NCBI RefSeq assembly: GCF_905220365.1
Contig: NC_061133.1
Location: 11,832,171-11,896,170 of the forward strand
Direction of reading: 5' to 3'
Source: Vanessa cardui
Lineage: Eukaryota > Arthropoda > Insecta > Lepidoptera > Nymphalidae
Length of the DNA: 64,000 bases
The notes below the pieces were generated by a model, which was not told the origin of the DNA, did not search any database, and was given only the letters and a program-made list of their open reading frames with translations. Positions 53,587-64,000 of this stretch are shown in pieces. Each line of letters opens with the position of its first letter. The stretch's first letter is position 1. Both the position numbers and the translations under genes were made by a program.

Positions 53587-55685
53587 TATTTTCTGATAAT
53601 ACGAACAAATAATACAAATCCATTCAGCAATAAGCTCTCACAACTCACAACGAATAAAAAAAGAAAAATATAATTTAAAAAAAAACAATGGCTATTGTAC
53701 ACAATTCATTCAGTGTTGCCTTTGGAAAAAATAATGATGAAAAAAGGAACATTTATTTCCTTTCCACTTAATAAATTTAATTACTTTAAAAATATCTCAA
53801 CGTTTCTCTCGTTACGAACGTAATTGTTATAGATTAAGTTAAATAAATGCTAATAGCCTTCTTATCTGTCTCATTTTGCGTTCGTTTCTGTATAATTAAA
53901 CGATTTAAAAAATGATGATTCTCTGTGCTAATGTTTAGTATTATTATTATTAACTTTGTTAATTGAGGGTGAAAATTCTTCGGAACGCGCAAAACACGAG
54001 CGTGTTCTGTCAAATTGTGATATGCAATATTGACGGTAATCATTATGAAATTATGGATTATAAGGATCAATATAGTGTAACACCAAAAGTCGGTTATGAC
54101 GCTTGAAATAATGTTTCAATATACAATGATTATAATTATGTTCTTCAATGGACCTAGATTATATTCTGAAAAATTTTACGCTATAATTTATAAGTAAGAT
54201 TAATTGCTTGTCCGATCAGAAATTAAAATCACTAAATCTTATTATCTCCTAAAGTAATTACACTCAACTAACATGAGGGTCTAATCACTGCAAATTAAGA
54301 TCTGAGATAAGGATGCGTCTTGATCCAATAACAAACACAAGACAGCGCGTATATTATTATCGATTTCCCACAATTGGGAACATAAGACTAATATTACAAA
54401 AAGTACATTTTTTTAAAGATACTATCAGATGTAGATTTTGAGATTTTCTGTTCTGTAAATAGAAACTCGAAACTCATCTTCAGAATGATATGCACCATGA
54501 ACTATAGCAATTATAAAATTAAACCTTAATGTATCAAAATGGCGTATCACCGTATTTCAAATTTTTACGAATTTCTTACGAAATAGACTCTTACATAATC
54601 ACACTTCTGACCAGTTCTGTGTAGATGTAAAGTCGAACGGAATGGTGAAATAGTCACCGATTGTTTTTCATTAACAGACCTTATTACTTGAGTAATAATA
54701 AGTTTCAAAGGCGAGTTTCCTTTCAATTATAAAATATTTAAATGAAGCTTAATTGATAAATTTTACAAAAAAAGGTGACAGCCTTTAAATAATCCATCAT
54801 ACCCGGCATTTAATGCCTCACCAAATTTGGCCACGACAACTAATATCTAGAGTGGGTGTCAGGTACTACCTCTATTCCTTTACAGAAAAGCAAATCTGAC
54901 ACGACCGGAAAGATTTCAAATGCAGGGTCAAAGACATTACGCAATATGCAAGGTATGGATGTGACACACGAATTTCGAATGACAAACACATATAGTAGAA
55001 TTTAATTCGATACTTGCAAGATTCAGGCTATTTTACTAGTCCGCCGGGTACGAAATGACCGCAAGATGAATTAAATAGTTATCCACTTTGAACCCGTATA
55101 ATTCGATTAAGATTCACGTAATCAAGCCTCAGAACTATCTCGGCGTTTTAATATCAAAGCAATTGAACAAGGATTCTTCGCCATTAACACCAGTATAAGA
55201 ACCAAGGATATGACGCTTCTGCGTCGTGTTATTACACAGATATTGGGCCCATTACGTGCTGTTAAAGACATTACTATGACTACTGTTACCTTAGATAAAA
55301 ATACGTTAGAAATGCCATATCAGGTATTAACTTTATGATAATTACAGTTGTGATGTTTCTTTACGCAAGTGACTCTGTATTTTTATTAAGCTATAATATT
55401 GAATGGTATCTAAATACGTTTAGGGAAGCTTGCAAAAAATACTTTAAGTTTGGAAAACATTAGTTGTATAGCTCAACAAGGGAATTTACAAAAACGATTT
55501 TTTAAAAATTTAACTATGATACATAAACTTGTGTTGTGAATTGAAAAAACTATCTTCTACTACTAGTTCATCTTTAAAGAAGAAACAGACAGTGTTACTT
55601 ACAAATTCATAATATTAGCATAGATTTGTTAGATGACGTATCAAAGGTTAGTTAATAATAATCTGTACCCTAAAGGCTAAAAGTT
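53587..55685. other. About 2.1 kb with nothing recognised
   Basis: AT-rich, no coding signal, no repeat seen elsewhere in the window. The longest repeat-free stretch of the right third. Confidence 0.4.
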
Positions 55686-55689
55686 TTTA

Positions 55690-55885
55690 ATGGCCTCCGC
55701 GGTCGAGAAGAGTGTACACCGGTTTTCATGAGCACGACACTCCGGGTTCGATTTCTATGTTGTATTGGGTCTGGGTGTTTGTGGTACCGTCGTTACTTCT
55801 GATTTTCCATAACACCAGTGCTTTAGCTACCTACATTGGGTCGGAATAACTTATGTAATGTTGTCCAATATTTATTTATTTATTA
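55690..55885 (+). repeat. SINE family D
   Basis: TGGCCTCCGCGGTCGAGAAG, ACACCGGTTTTCATGAGCAC, GGGTTCGATTTC (box B), GTGTTTGTGGTACCGTCG, CATAACACCAGTGCTTTAGC, tail AATATTTATTTATTTATT. Confidence 0.77.
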
Positions 55886-56325
55886 ACAAGTATTATTTTT
55901 AAAAAGTCATTCCTTAGTTCAATACCATTATAGATTTGTACATTTTACAATATATATTGCCACAAATTAATTACATTCAATTGAACAGTACTTGGCTGGA
56001 CTTAAGCCTGTTATATACAGTTTTCCTATATCAACAGGATAAAATACTTCATACCAAGAGCTTAAAATCGAATGCCTCCGACGCAATATTTCCTCTCTTC
56101 CCATATTAACATCTCGTATTCCATAAGCGTCGTCACGGCGTTCGCACGTTTTGCAAAGCGTCGACATCTAATCACGAAGAATGGAGTAATCGCCTACGAT
56201 GTTTCGGTATTAAAATTTACGGTAATCCCTGTAATATCTGTGAAATGATGTGCGTCGGATATGAGTTTCGTGTGAATTTTTCTGATTATTTTATTTTAAA
56301 CTGTCAATTATATTATTTGCCGTAT
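55886..56325. other. No supported gene
   Basis: Holds a 66-codon minus-strand frame (55967-56167) with a Cys-x2-Cys start (STLCKTCERRDD). No domain or splice sites support it. Confidence 0.3.
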
Positions 56326-56326
56326 G

Positions 56327-56632
56327 AGCCGAGATGGCCCAGTGGTTAGAACGCGTGCATCTTAACCGATGATTTCGGGTTCAAACCCAGGCAAGCACCA
56401 CTATATTCATGTGCTTAATTTGTGTTTATAATTCATCTCGAATTCGGTGGTGAAGGAAAACATCGTGAGGAAACCTACATGCGTCTAATTTCATAGAAAT
56501 TCTGTCACATGTGCATTCCACCATCCAGCATTGGAACAGCGTGGTGGGATATGTTCCAGAACCGTCTCCTTAATGGGAAAGGAGGCCTTAACCTAGCAGT
56601 GGGTAATTTACAGACTGTTAGTTTACTTTATA
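56327..56632 (+). repeat. SINE family A, full length
   Basis: GAGCCGAGATGGCCCAGTGG, CGGGTTCAAACCCAGGCAAG, CATCGTGAGGAAACCTACAT, TGGGTAATTTACAGACTGTT. Confidence 0.87.
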
Positions 56633-57640
56633 GTATTAATATCGTTATTTCCATTATGTTAATGCTTTATCGATTCGACATCAAAATAATTTGGTGTCTG
56701 TCTATACAGTTATAAGGTTCATATTGGTATACACTAATATTATTGAGTTTCAATTTCTTGTTTTCTTTTTTTATTTATAATAAAATAGGTTTACTATTTA
56801 GCTGTGTTATTTTAATTTTCATAAATCAGAAGACATACGCAAAAAATGAGAGATGCTCTCCAGCATATGAAACGACTGAAGTGAAAGGGGGCTGGTCACA
56901 AGCCAAGATCGGATGGGCGAATCAGATGGATAAATTTGATGAGTCATTGATCAGATCCAAGTGGCAAAAGAGCCAGAGGACCTTAAAGCTATATGGGTAG
57001 ATGAAATACAAGAAAATGTAAAAAAAAACTGGATAAAGAAAGTAATGGAAATTGTAGGAAGTTGCTTCCACATGTAGACTTAACAAAAAAACTCTTTACA
57101 ATGATTGTATTATATGTTATAATTTTACAAGTAAAACGAGCCTGTATAAAAGTTACACTAAAGGCTTAAAGATTTCAGTTGAATGCAACTTTCCTATAAA
57201 TAACTTACAATGAAAGCGTTCTGATGCAAAACGTTTCTACATTTGGGACGTGTACAAATGTAGGTTGTCACTCACTCTTATATTTTTAAGAACTTTTTCT
57301 TAAGAACAAATTATCCATAGAAAAGAGTTTTCATTTTATAGATAGTTTAATATTAATAAATACCTTATACTTGTGTGACTCAGTAATCCGAAATTTTGGA
57401 GTTTTATATACTTTGGAATTGGTGTATTTGTCTTCGCAGTGGTTACCAAATGGGAGTCCATTTTATGAAGCGTTTTTTGAACTATATTCTTTAAATTACA
57501 AATGATTTTAAGCTTGTCTGTAAATATAACTTATTTATTACCTATTCTATTTTTCAAACATAATGTTGTGATCTCACCGTTACTGAATGGCAATACTATG
57601 TTTGGTATTATACTCCTGATGTAATTATGGAAACTACACT
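56633..57640. other. No recognised feature
   Basis: AT-rich. An 85-codon frame at 56743-57000, ending WQKSQRTLKLYG, has no domain I know. Confidence 0.35.
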
Positions 57641-57642
57641 GT

Positions 57643-57789
57643 ATTTAAATAAAACTAGTTATACCGGATTTGAATCGCGTAGACATGTCTACCCGTGACC
57701 ACGAACGCTGTAAAGTGCTCGAAACGTCGGGATGCCAAAAATAATTAATATACGCGATTCAAAACCGGTATAACTAGTTTTATTTAAAT
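57643..57789 (+). repeat. Palindromic element with 39-bp arms and a hammerhead-like loop
   Basis: Arms 57643-57681 and 57751-57789 are reverse complements with one mismatch in 39 bp. The 69-nt loop holds ACCCGTGACCACGAACGCTG then TAAAGTGCTCGAAACGTCGG. The CTG...CGAAACGTC spacing recalls the hammerhead ribozyme in terminal repeats of Penelope-like elements, but the core CUGAUGA is not kept. Confidence 0.6.
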
Positions 57790-58505
57790 GTGTAATAATC
57801 GCGAAAATTTAAGACAACACTAAACTACACTGTAGATGTCGTCACCATAATATTGAATAGTAATCCAGATACCAAAGCGCATAGCTTAATCTCAACGTAG
57901 TATAAAACAAAGTTAAACAAGCTTCCGGCCGTCTATGCACTAAGATCTTCTAATCGAAGCAAATAATTTCAATATTTTTTCATCAATAAATTCAAATGGA
58001 AGGTTTATATGTACCTAAAGACATGCCTATTACGTAAATAAAAGCAAATATTTTTAATTATTCTAGTCTGAAGAAAGATTTTCGTTTAAGTTTGTTTTTA
58101 AATCTAATCTAAAATTATATAAAAAACTAATCTATACTTATAACCTATAAAATAAATTAATGATCGGAATAAAAATTAAAAATTGTTACTTATATACATG
58201 ACGAATGTAGAAATTCAGGGTTCAAATAATATATTTTTTAATACTTAAAAAAAGCAGACAACTATATGTTCGTACCTCTTAACTATGAGGGATATACGCG
58301 AATTTCGAAATTGCAATAAAAAAAATCATTCCTTTGTATCGTCACAAAGCTGATGTACTTAAAAATGATGTAAAATTCGATCAGATAACGATTTCAATAG
58401 ATAGCAAAACTCTGCCTTGACAGCGTAACTGTTCGAGAACTGAATACAGAATCCTAGAAATGTGAAGCCAACAAGAGGTCAGTGAGACGAACGTCCTTAC
58501 GGGTT
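57790..58505. other. No recognised feature
   Basis: AT-rich; becomes GC-richer from about 58480 towards the candidate exon. Confidence 0.35.
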
Positions 58506-58512
58506 TTGCCAG

Positions 58513-58636
58513 AACGATTATCGGCTTATGAAGTTGTGGAGGACGAGGCACTGTACAAAGTGCATGCGGTCGTCACATCCGTCAACGAGTCTTCGCCGTT
58601 CGAAGCCGGAGGCCACTTCATTACGGCTGAGATGGT
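58513..58636 (+). CDS. Candidate internal exon of an unidentified gene
   Basis: Bounded by a GGGTTTTGCCAG acceptor and a perfect GTAAGT donor (58637-58642). The only frame I favour reads RLSAYEVVEDEALYKVHAVV then TSVNESSPFEAGGHFITAEM, ending two bases into a codon. Codon third positions are GC-rich, as in the dpr-like exons and unlike the surroundings. I recognise no domain. The minus strand also has a short open frame here, so strand is uncertain; it could even be a noncoding exon of the dpr-like gene. Confidence 0.3.
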
Positions 58637-58813
58637 GTAAGTGCAGTGTGAATCTATATAGTCTGCCCGTCGTGCCAACAATAAGATTATAATAATAACA
58701 GAACGACTACGTGACTTAAAAACACTAATCATTGAAATAACGCCATCTATTGGTATGATCTGTAACGTATGCACTTAATAATAATTATTACATCTACGAA
58801 TAATTTGAGAAGT

Positions 58814-58929
58814 TTAAACTCGGTGTGCTTGAGTACACTTGGCGTCCAGGGCTCCGAGGAGTACAACCGCCCCCCCCCTTTCCTTTAGTGGGGGAAGTGC
58901 GTAATGCGTTTTTTCCGCGAGTAAAAAAA
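58814..58929 (+). mobile_element. 5'-truncated R1-clade LINE fragment, plus orientation
   Basis: Matches the 3'UTR of the 20.9-kb LINE in the opposite orientation: AAACTCGGTGTGCTTGAGTA, GCGTCCAGGGCTCCGAGGAG, GTGGGGGAAGTGCGTAATGC, GTTTTTTCCGC, then a short A run. About 116 bp; no clear target duplication found. Confidence 0.78.
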
Positions 58930-59020
58930 GGGAGGAAAAATAGGTATAAAAATGTAGAGTTTATCCTTTTTTGTGTGTAAGCTTATTTCATAAATTTTGA
59001 CATAATTTAATTCAGTACAT

Positions 59021-59296
59021 GAGTCGAGATGGCCCAGTGCTTAGAACGCGTGCATCTTAACCGATGATTGCCGGTTCAAACCCAGGCAAGCACCGCTGAT
59101 TCATGTGCTTAATTTGTCTTTATAATTCATCTCGTACTCGGTGGTGAAGGAAAACATCGTGAGGAAACCTGCATGTGACAAATTTCATAGAAATTCTGCC
59201 ACATGTGTATTCCACCAACCCGCATTGGAACAGCGTGGTGAAATATGTTCCAAACCTTCTCTTCTAAGGGAGAGGAGGCCGTTGTTGTTGTTCATT
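59021..59296 (+). repeat. SINE family A
   Basis: GAGTCGAGATGGCCCAGTGC, CCGGTTCAAACCCAGGCAAG, CATCGTGAGGAAACCTGCAT, TTCTCTTCTAAGGGAGAGGA; ends early at a (GTT)n run. Confidence 0.85.
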
Positions 59297-59865
59297 CAGT
59301 AACAGAAATACAGACACAAAAATGTGTGTTTGTCACAGTGTCGAGATCGATTGATCACAAACAACAATGTATTTCGACGTTATGTGTACTCAACATTAAA
59401 CGAAAATAAACGTCTGCGTAAGTTGATACTACAATAAAAATCATCATTCCCGAGGGTACATTGTTCTAACATGTTTTTTTATTAGCTCATTTTATGACGA
59501 GATAAGAATATCACTCAGGAAGAGCAATTCTGTAAGGAGCAAAGAGGGTCGAGTGCTCTTCAGTCTCGAGGACCCTGTAGCAATATAGAGAAGCCATTGT
59601 TAAAATATTTACAATAGGTGTTAAAAAGAATTTCATCCATACATGTTATAAAGGATTTTACATTTTCCAGAAATTCCTATTAACATAGTTCAACGTTTTA
59701 TTTTTTAATAAAATACTTATCGTCGAAAATTGCATGTAAAATTGAAAACCAGTGCAATATTTTCTCAACGTTTTTAAGATATTATCAAACATTATCTTGA
59801 ATTGGGATTTGTCAACGTCAACATATTCTTTTTGTCGTACAATACAACACAATAGATTTTATATC

Positions 59866-59917
59866 GATTCGATCGAGATGAACTGGTAAGAAACTCAATA
59901 GTTACTCTTTCTCATCA
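59866..59917 (-). repeat. CR1-like family Z, 50-bp remnant
   Basis: CGATCGAGATGAACTGGTAA then GAAACTCAATAGTTACTCTT. Confidence 0.5.
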
Positions 59918-59946
59918 AAATTTTATCGATCATGATTTTAAAATGA

Positions 59947-60150
59947 TAAGCCGAGATGGCCCAGTGGTTAGAACGCGTGCTTCTTAACCGACGATTGCGG
60001 GCTCAAACTCAGGCAACCGCCGAATGTTCATGTGCTTAATTTGTGTTTATAATTCATCTCGTGCTCGGCGGTGAAAAAGAAAACATCGCGAGGAAATCTG
60101 CGTGTGTCTAAAATTATAGAAACGTAAAAGTGAGAAATTTATCGTCTGTT
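59947..60150 (+). repeat. SINE family A, 3' region deleted
   Basis: AAGCCGAGATGGCCCAGTGG, GGGCTCAAACTCAGG, CATCTCGTGCTCGGCGGTGA, then lost after GAAATCTGCGTGTGTC except for GTGAGAAATTTATCGTCTGT. Confidence 0.78.
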
Positions 60151-60628
60151 GATTAAAATATATTCTTTAAATGCTCGAAATTTAAATTAAATTACAAAAC
60201 AGGGTTAAACAGGAACGATTAATTTCCTCCGTTCCATAGGAACTACAACACACCAGAATTAACACAACAGTTTGAAAACTTACACGAAAATCGGGTCACA
60301 GTTTCGCGGAACCACTTCATGTTTATGCAGAACTAGATTTCACGCCTCTGTTCCGACGAGATAAAGACATATGAATACTCGTACTACCGAACTCGGTCAG
60401 AACATTCATACAGTAATGACATTTTGATCTTACATCCGACTTAGAGTTTAATTTTATGAATAATTTTAATTAAATAAATTTATTATTTTGCTTGTGAATT
60501 CCTTTTGATGTGAAATATCTATCAGCGCGTTTTGGGGGTAAGTTTGTCCCGTATGCCTTAGCGGCAAACGGCGTGATACTTTCTAATGCCGTCATGTTTC
60601 CTTGCTTTTCATGTTCATGTTTTTGCCG
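60151..60628. other. No recognised feature
   Basis: AT-rich, with one GC-richer patch at 60545-60600. Confidence 0.35.
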
Positions 60629-60629
60629 A

Positions 60630-60937
60630 GCTGAGATGGCCCAGTGGTTAGAACGCGTGCATCTTAACCGATGATCGTGAGTTCAAATCCAGGCAAGCAC
60701 AGCTATATATATATATGTGCTTAATTTGTGTTTATAATTCATCTCGTTCTCGGCGGTGAAGGAAAACATCGTGAGGAAACCTGCATGTGTCTAATTTCAT
60801 CGAAATTCTGCCACATGTGCATTCCACCAACCCGCATTGGAACAGCGTGGTGGAATATGTTCCAAACCCTCTCCTTAACGGAAGAGGAGGCCTTTCTCAG
60901 CAGTGGGAAATTAACGGGCTGTTACTTACTTTTTTAC
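60630..60937 (+). repeat. SINE family A, full length
   Basis: GAGCTGAGATGGCCCAGTGG, GAGTTCAAATCCAGGCAAGC, CATCGTGAGGAAACCTGCAT, GGGAAATTAACGGGCTGTTA. Confidence 0.87.
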
Positions 60938-61480
60938 TTACATGTTTCCTTAACGCCACCTCTCTCTCGCCTTTTTGTGTCTCATCCTTTTCTAGCCTAA
61001 TGTGTTTTTATTATGTACATATCATTTTCAATTTGATAATTTTCCTACTAAATTGTTAAAATTTATATACATAAAAGTGGAATTACACTTACTGATTAAT
61101 CACAAAGTCTCAAAAATTATAACATTCACAAACTTGTAATTTGGCTGGTAGGTTCTTTATCGAGTGTAAACATCCGCTAATAAACTATACCCCTGAGGGG
61201 GTAAAATGGGATTGGAAGGGGTTGTATATTATTATTTTTTGCGGCAAAAGCAGCAGGTTTAGCTAATATTTTCAGATAAATTGTAACTGAAAATTAAGCT
61301 TTCAGTCCAAAATCAATATAAGCAAATCGTAAATTCTAAAAACAAATTAATTAAAAAACAAATATTGCAAAACAGGACTTTACTGGCCCCGTTCAAGATG
61401 ATGCTGATTAAACTATTAATCGAATACTTTTTATTTACGTCACTGTAATATTTTTATTTTATTGAAAACACTTGGTTGTA
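60938..61480. other. No gene; possible small repeat fragment
   Basis: ATACCCCTGAGGGGGTAAAA (61189-61208) is a phrase seen in lepidopteran repeats. Rest unassigned. Confidence 0.35.
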
Positions 61481-61481
61481 G

Positions 61482-61625
61482 TAGCCAACGAGTCCTAGTG
61501 ATGGCAAGTGGTCTACCACACATCAAAACTTGTACTTATATAATAGCCACTCCCTATTCTAATGAAGGGAATCAATATATCTTGTCCCTTGTCCCTATAA
61601 TGATATTGGCTAACTCAATAACGTT
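61482..61625 (+). repeat. Repeat family B, degenerate
   Basis: CCAACGAGTCCTAGTGATGG then CAAGTGGTC, and TCTTGTCCCTTGTCCCTATA, TTGGCTAACTCAAT. Confidence 0.5.
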
Positions 61626-62680
61626 TCCAAGTATGGATAACTTTGGGGGTAAACTATGCAATGAGAGAGTGATACCCAAACATGCTAGCACATTTAAATT
61701 ACTTAGCCTAACTTCTATGTAGTTTACTTACCGACAGGTCAGCAAGTAACACACCACAGGAGATCATAATTTCTCGATATTGGAACCTAATGAACTAAGC
61801 TGCAATTATCTTTCAAATGAGAGGAAAATCCCAGTAATAATTTCTCCCAACATCAACCAATTAAATTTTAAAATGTCACAAAAACCCAAAAGGTACGCTA
61901 TTAAGGAAAAACAATAAAAATAAATTAACCCTTTTACTTACTCAAAGTAAGGCCAGAAGTTGTCAGCGTCAATTTTAAATTCAATTCAAATTTAATTTAA
62001 AAAGCTTAGGTAGAAGCCTTCGATTCGGCATCGAGAGATTAAAACCCACTGTACAAGAATTTCCAAATGAAATCGGCCAAGGGTTCGCAAAATAAATGAG
62101 TGGGTACATAAAAAAGTACGGTCACAAAGCAGAACGGAACGAACGTATTTCGTGAGTATGACCTCTAATACCGGAGGGAATGAGGAAAGAGGCCGTTTCA
62201 GTCCCCACCTCTTGTTATTTATTCAAAAACCTAAATCGTTACTTTCGTTTTAATACACGTAATAGCGAATTGTTTAAATTTGCATACACGATGAATTTTC
62301 AGAATTTCAAGCGTATTAACACGCTATGTAGTTTACAACTCAGATAGACGAGATGGAACTCTACTTAATATCGCGGGCTACAATCCAAACTGTGATAAGT
62401 TTGGAATTACACACAAGTTATAGCGGCGGCATTTGCCATCACGACATATGGGTCAGCATAACCCTTAAGGCGCACCAATAGACGATATACACTTCTGTCT
62501 CTCTTCAGAGAAAATGTCAATTGACAAATTCAATCTTTATTTATAGCCATGACCTTGTAAACTTTATTTGTCTTAGGTATGCTAGGATATAATGAACTAA
62601 GGGTAAGGAGAGGACTAGCTCTGTAATATATGTTTTTAAGGTATTGAGAGGTGTAGTCTATAATGCTGATGTCCTTAGCT
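61626..62680. other. No recognised feature
   Basis: AT-rich; no coding signal. Confidence 0.35.
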
Positions 62681-62682
62681 AG

Positions 62683-63030
62683 TTGAGTCTGTGCGCCCCA
62701 GACAGATATGTGTGGCGGAGACATCGAACGTCGTTGCTAGCGGTGCCCGACGGGCGAACCATGTTGCTCAAGGAAGCACCACTGACGCGCACGTTACGTA
62801 CTCTCAATGTGATAGCAGAAACAGTGGATTTGTTTTGTTGCCCGAGTGAACTCACAATAATTGCTGCTTGGAATATATCATATACATTTTAGTATTATAT
62901 ATATTATTATAACATGGATAGATATTTTAAATTTGTTTTTTTTAAATGTAATGTCGAATTGGGGCACAATCCTGTAATGATATGTATACAGTGTGTCATT
63001 AAATAAATAAATAAAATAAATAAATAAGTA
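62683..63030 (+). mobile_element. Probable LINE 3' terminal fragment
   Basis: A frame ending LLKEAPLTRTLRTLNVIAET then VDLFCCPSEL recalls the C-terminal end of lepidopteran LINE RT proteins (P-L-T-R...L-N...D-[IL]-F pattern). About 130 bp of noncoding sequence and an (AATA)n-type tail with AATAAA units (62999-63028) follow. Clade unknown; no RT motif remains. Confidence 0.35.
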
Positions 63031-63327
63031 AGCTTTACAATAGGTACATCTGTTACAAGAGATATGAATGTGCAAAAGCTACCAATTATATATCTAACAA
63101 TACAATAAGTCCTCCACTATGAATCCTATTTCTTTTCATTGTTATTGCTCTAATACTGTCCTGGTGCCTTTCGATAGCAGCTTCAAGCACCGTAAGAGTT
63201 ACCACTCAGCGAAGTTTATGTCTCATAAAGCAGGTTATTGGACCCTTTTATACCAATTTGATATTAAACACCATACAATACAGACTATATTTGATTAACA
63301 ACAAAGTTGATGCGTTATTTCCTATAG

Positions 63328-63475
63328 AAAGCCGAAATGGTTAGGACACGTCAATTTTAATCGAAGATAAGGGTTTTAACCTAGAGAAAAAACTGACATT
63401 TCGTGTATTTAATAATAAGAGTTTATAAATCATCTCGTGTTCATTGGCCAAACAGAAAAAAAAATCATTCTGGAA
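63328..63475 (+). repeat. SINE family A, very degenerate
   Basis: AAAGCCGAAATGGTTAGGAC then GGGTTTTAACCTAGAG and AAATCATCTCGTGTTCATTG follow the family order with deletions. Confidence 0.55.
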
Positions 63476-63599
63476 AACTTTATTAATCGAATGAAAATCA
63501 GATGATTTTTTTTTTAATAATTGGACTGCCAAATTGTTCAACCTTATGTAAATTGGTCATCAACGTTATGCATCGTATGAATTTTGGATCGTTCCTTTC

Positions 63600-63705
63600 A
63601 GTGCAATTGCACCACCAAGATTGAACTTGGCAACTTTGAAAACTAAGATGTTATGTCTTGTATCTTTAGGTAAATTATCTCACTCAACCAAATACGAACA
63701 AAGCA
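63600..63705 (+). repeat. Repeat family B remnant
   Basis: GGCAACTTTGAAAACTAAGA then TGTTATGTCTTG and ATCTCACTCAACCAAATACG. Confidence 0.45.
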
Positions 63706-63741
63706 ATATTATATACCCGGTTAATATTCCCAATCTACAGT

Positions 63742-64000
63742 GAACAACAACAACAGCCTGTAAATTTCCCACTGCTGGGTTAAGGCCTCCTCTCCCTATA
63801 AAGAGAAGGTTTGGAACATCTTCCACCACGCTATTCCAATGCGGTGGAATACACATGTGGCAGAAAATCTATGAAATTATACACATATATATGAATCCTC
63901 TCGATTCAGGTCTCCTTCACAGCCGAGCACGAGATGATTAAACACAAATTAAGCACATTAATATTCAATGGTGCTTGCTTGGATTTGAACCCGCACCCGC
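63742..64000 (-). repeat. SINE family A, minus orientation, cut by window end
   Basis: (CAA)n, GCCTGTAAATTTCCCACTGC, AAGGCCTCCTCTCCCTATAA, CCACCACGCTATTCCAATGC, AGCCGAGCACGAGATGATTA, box B inverse GGATTTGAACCCGC at the edge. Confidence 0.84.

Noticed and set aside
55967..56167. Small Cys-containing protein on the minus strand
   Set aside because: No splice context, homologue or coding composition; likely chance.
57701..57730. Functional hammerhead ribozyme
   Set aside because: The conserved CUGAUGA core is replaced by CTGTAAA, so I do not call it active; kept as a relic-type finding.
1..64000. CRISPR arrays, operons, bacterial regulators
   Set aside because: No spaced direct repeats or polycistronic gene layout; the sequence is clearly animal nuclear DNA.

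Overview
The window is AT-rich animal DNA, almost certainly from a butterfly or moth. It holds one long-intron host gene buried in interspersed repeats. The repeats are of types I know from Lepidoptera: a tRNA-derived SINE resembling the Metulj SINEs of Heliconius, a second tRNA-derived SINE, an abundant unclassified repeat of about 285 bp, CR1-like LINE 3' ends with A/T-rich microsatellite tails, and Helitron-like fragments. I cannot fix the species. A nymphalid is plausible, but that is inference.

Host gene. Four coding exons on the minus strand (39392-39452, 19132-19624, 5958-6066, 1308-1390) join with matching splice phases. They encode a signal peptide, a low-complexity N-terminal region, and the first half of a V-type immunoglobulin domain. 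The motif spacing is that of the dpr family of insect neuronal receptors: L-D-C, then VSWVRRK, then LLTTG, then YTADDR. The rest of the gene lies beyond position 1. Its introns span at least 38 kb and hold most of the mobile DNA described here.

Mobile elements, left to right. A DIRS-type tyrosine-recombinase retroelement (7938-13354, coding strand minus) keeps both inverted terminal repeats and an internal complementary region that reads as the joined ends of the element. Its gag, RT/RNase H/methyltransferase-like and recombinase frames are all broken. A full-length R1-clade LINE (20854-26458, minus) has perfect 12-bp target duplications. It sits inside a CR1-like LINE fragment, which itself sits inside a SINE. 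Two short 5'-truncated relatives of this LINE lie at 7503-7695 and 58814-58929. A mariner transposon (28558-36347) carries two further insertions: a composite element with a near-perfect 225-bp inverted duplication (28788-29387), and a CR1/Jockey-group LINE (about 31420-36260, minus) whose ORF1 looks like a coiled coil plus an SGNH-like domain.

The right third (about 39.5-64 kb) is mainly SINEs and repeat fragments. It also holds a strongly palindromic 147-bp element (57643-57789), a likely LINE 3' terminal fragment (62683-63030) and one GC-rich plus-strand candidate exon (58513-58636). I found no rRNA genes, true tRNA genes, CRISPR arrays or bacterial-type operons. No complete intact protein-coding gene lies wholly within the window. 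The intact frames are ORF1 of the R1-clade LINE and ORF1 of the CR1-like LINE. The most notable signals are the DIRS circle-junction ICR, the 225-bp inverted duplication in a likely transcribed intron, and the three-level nested insertion.
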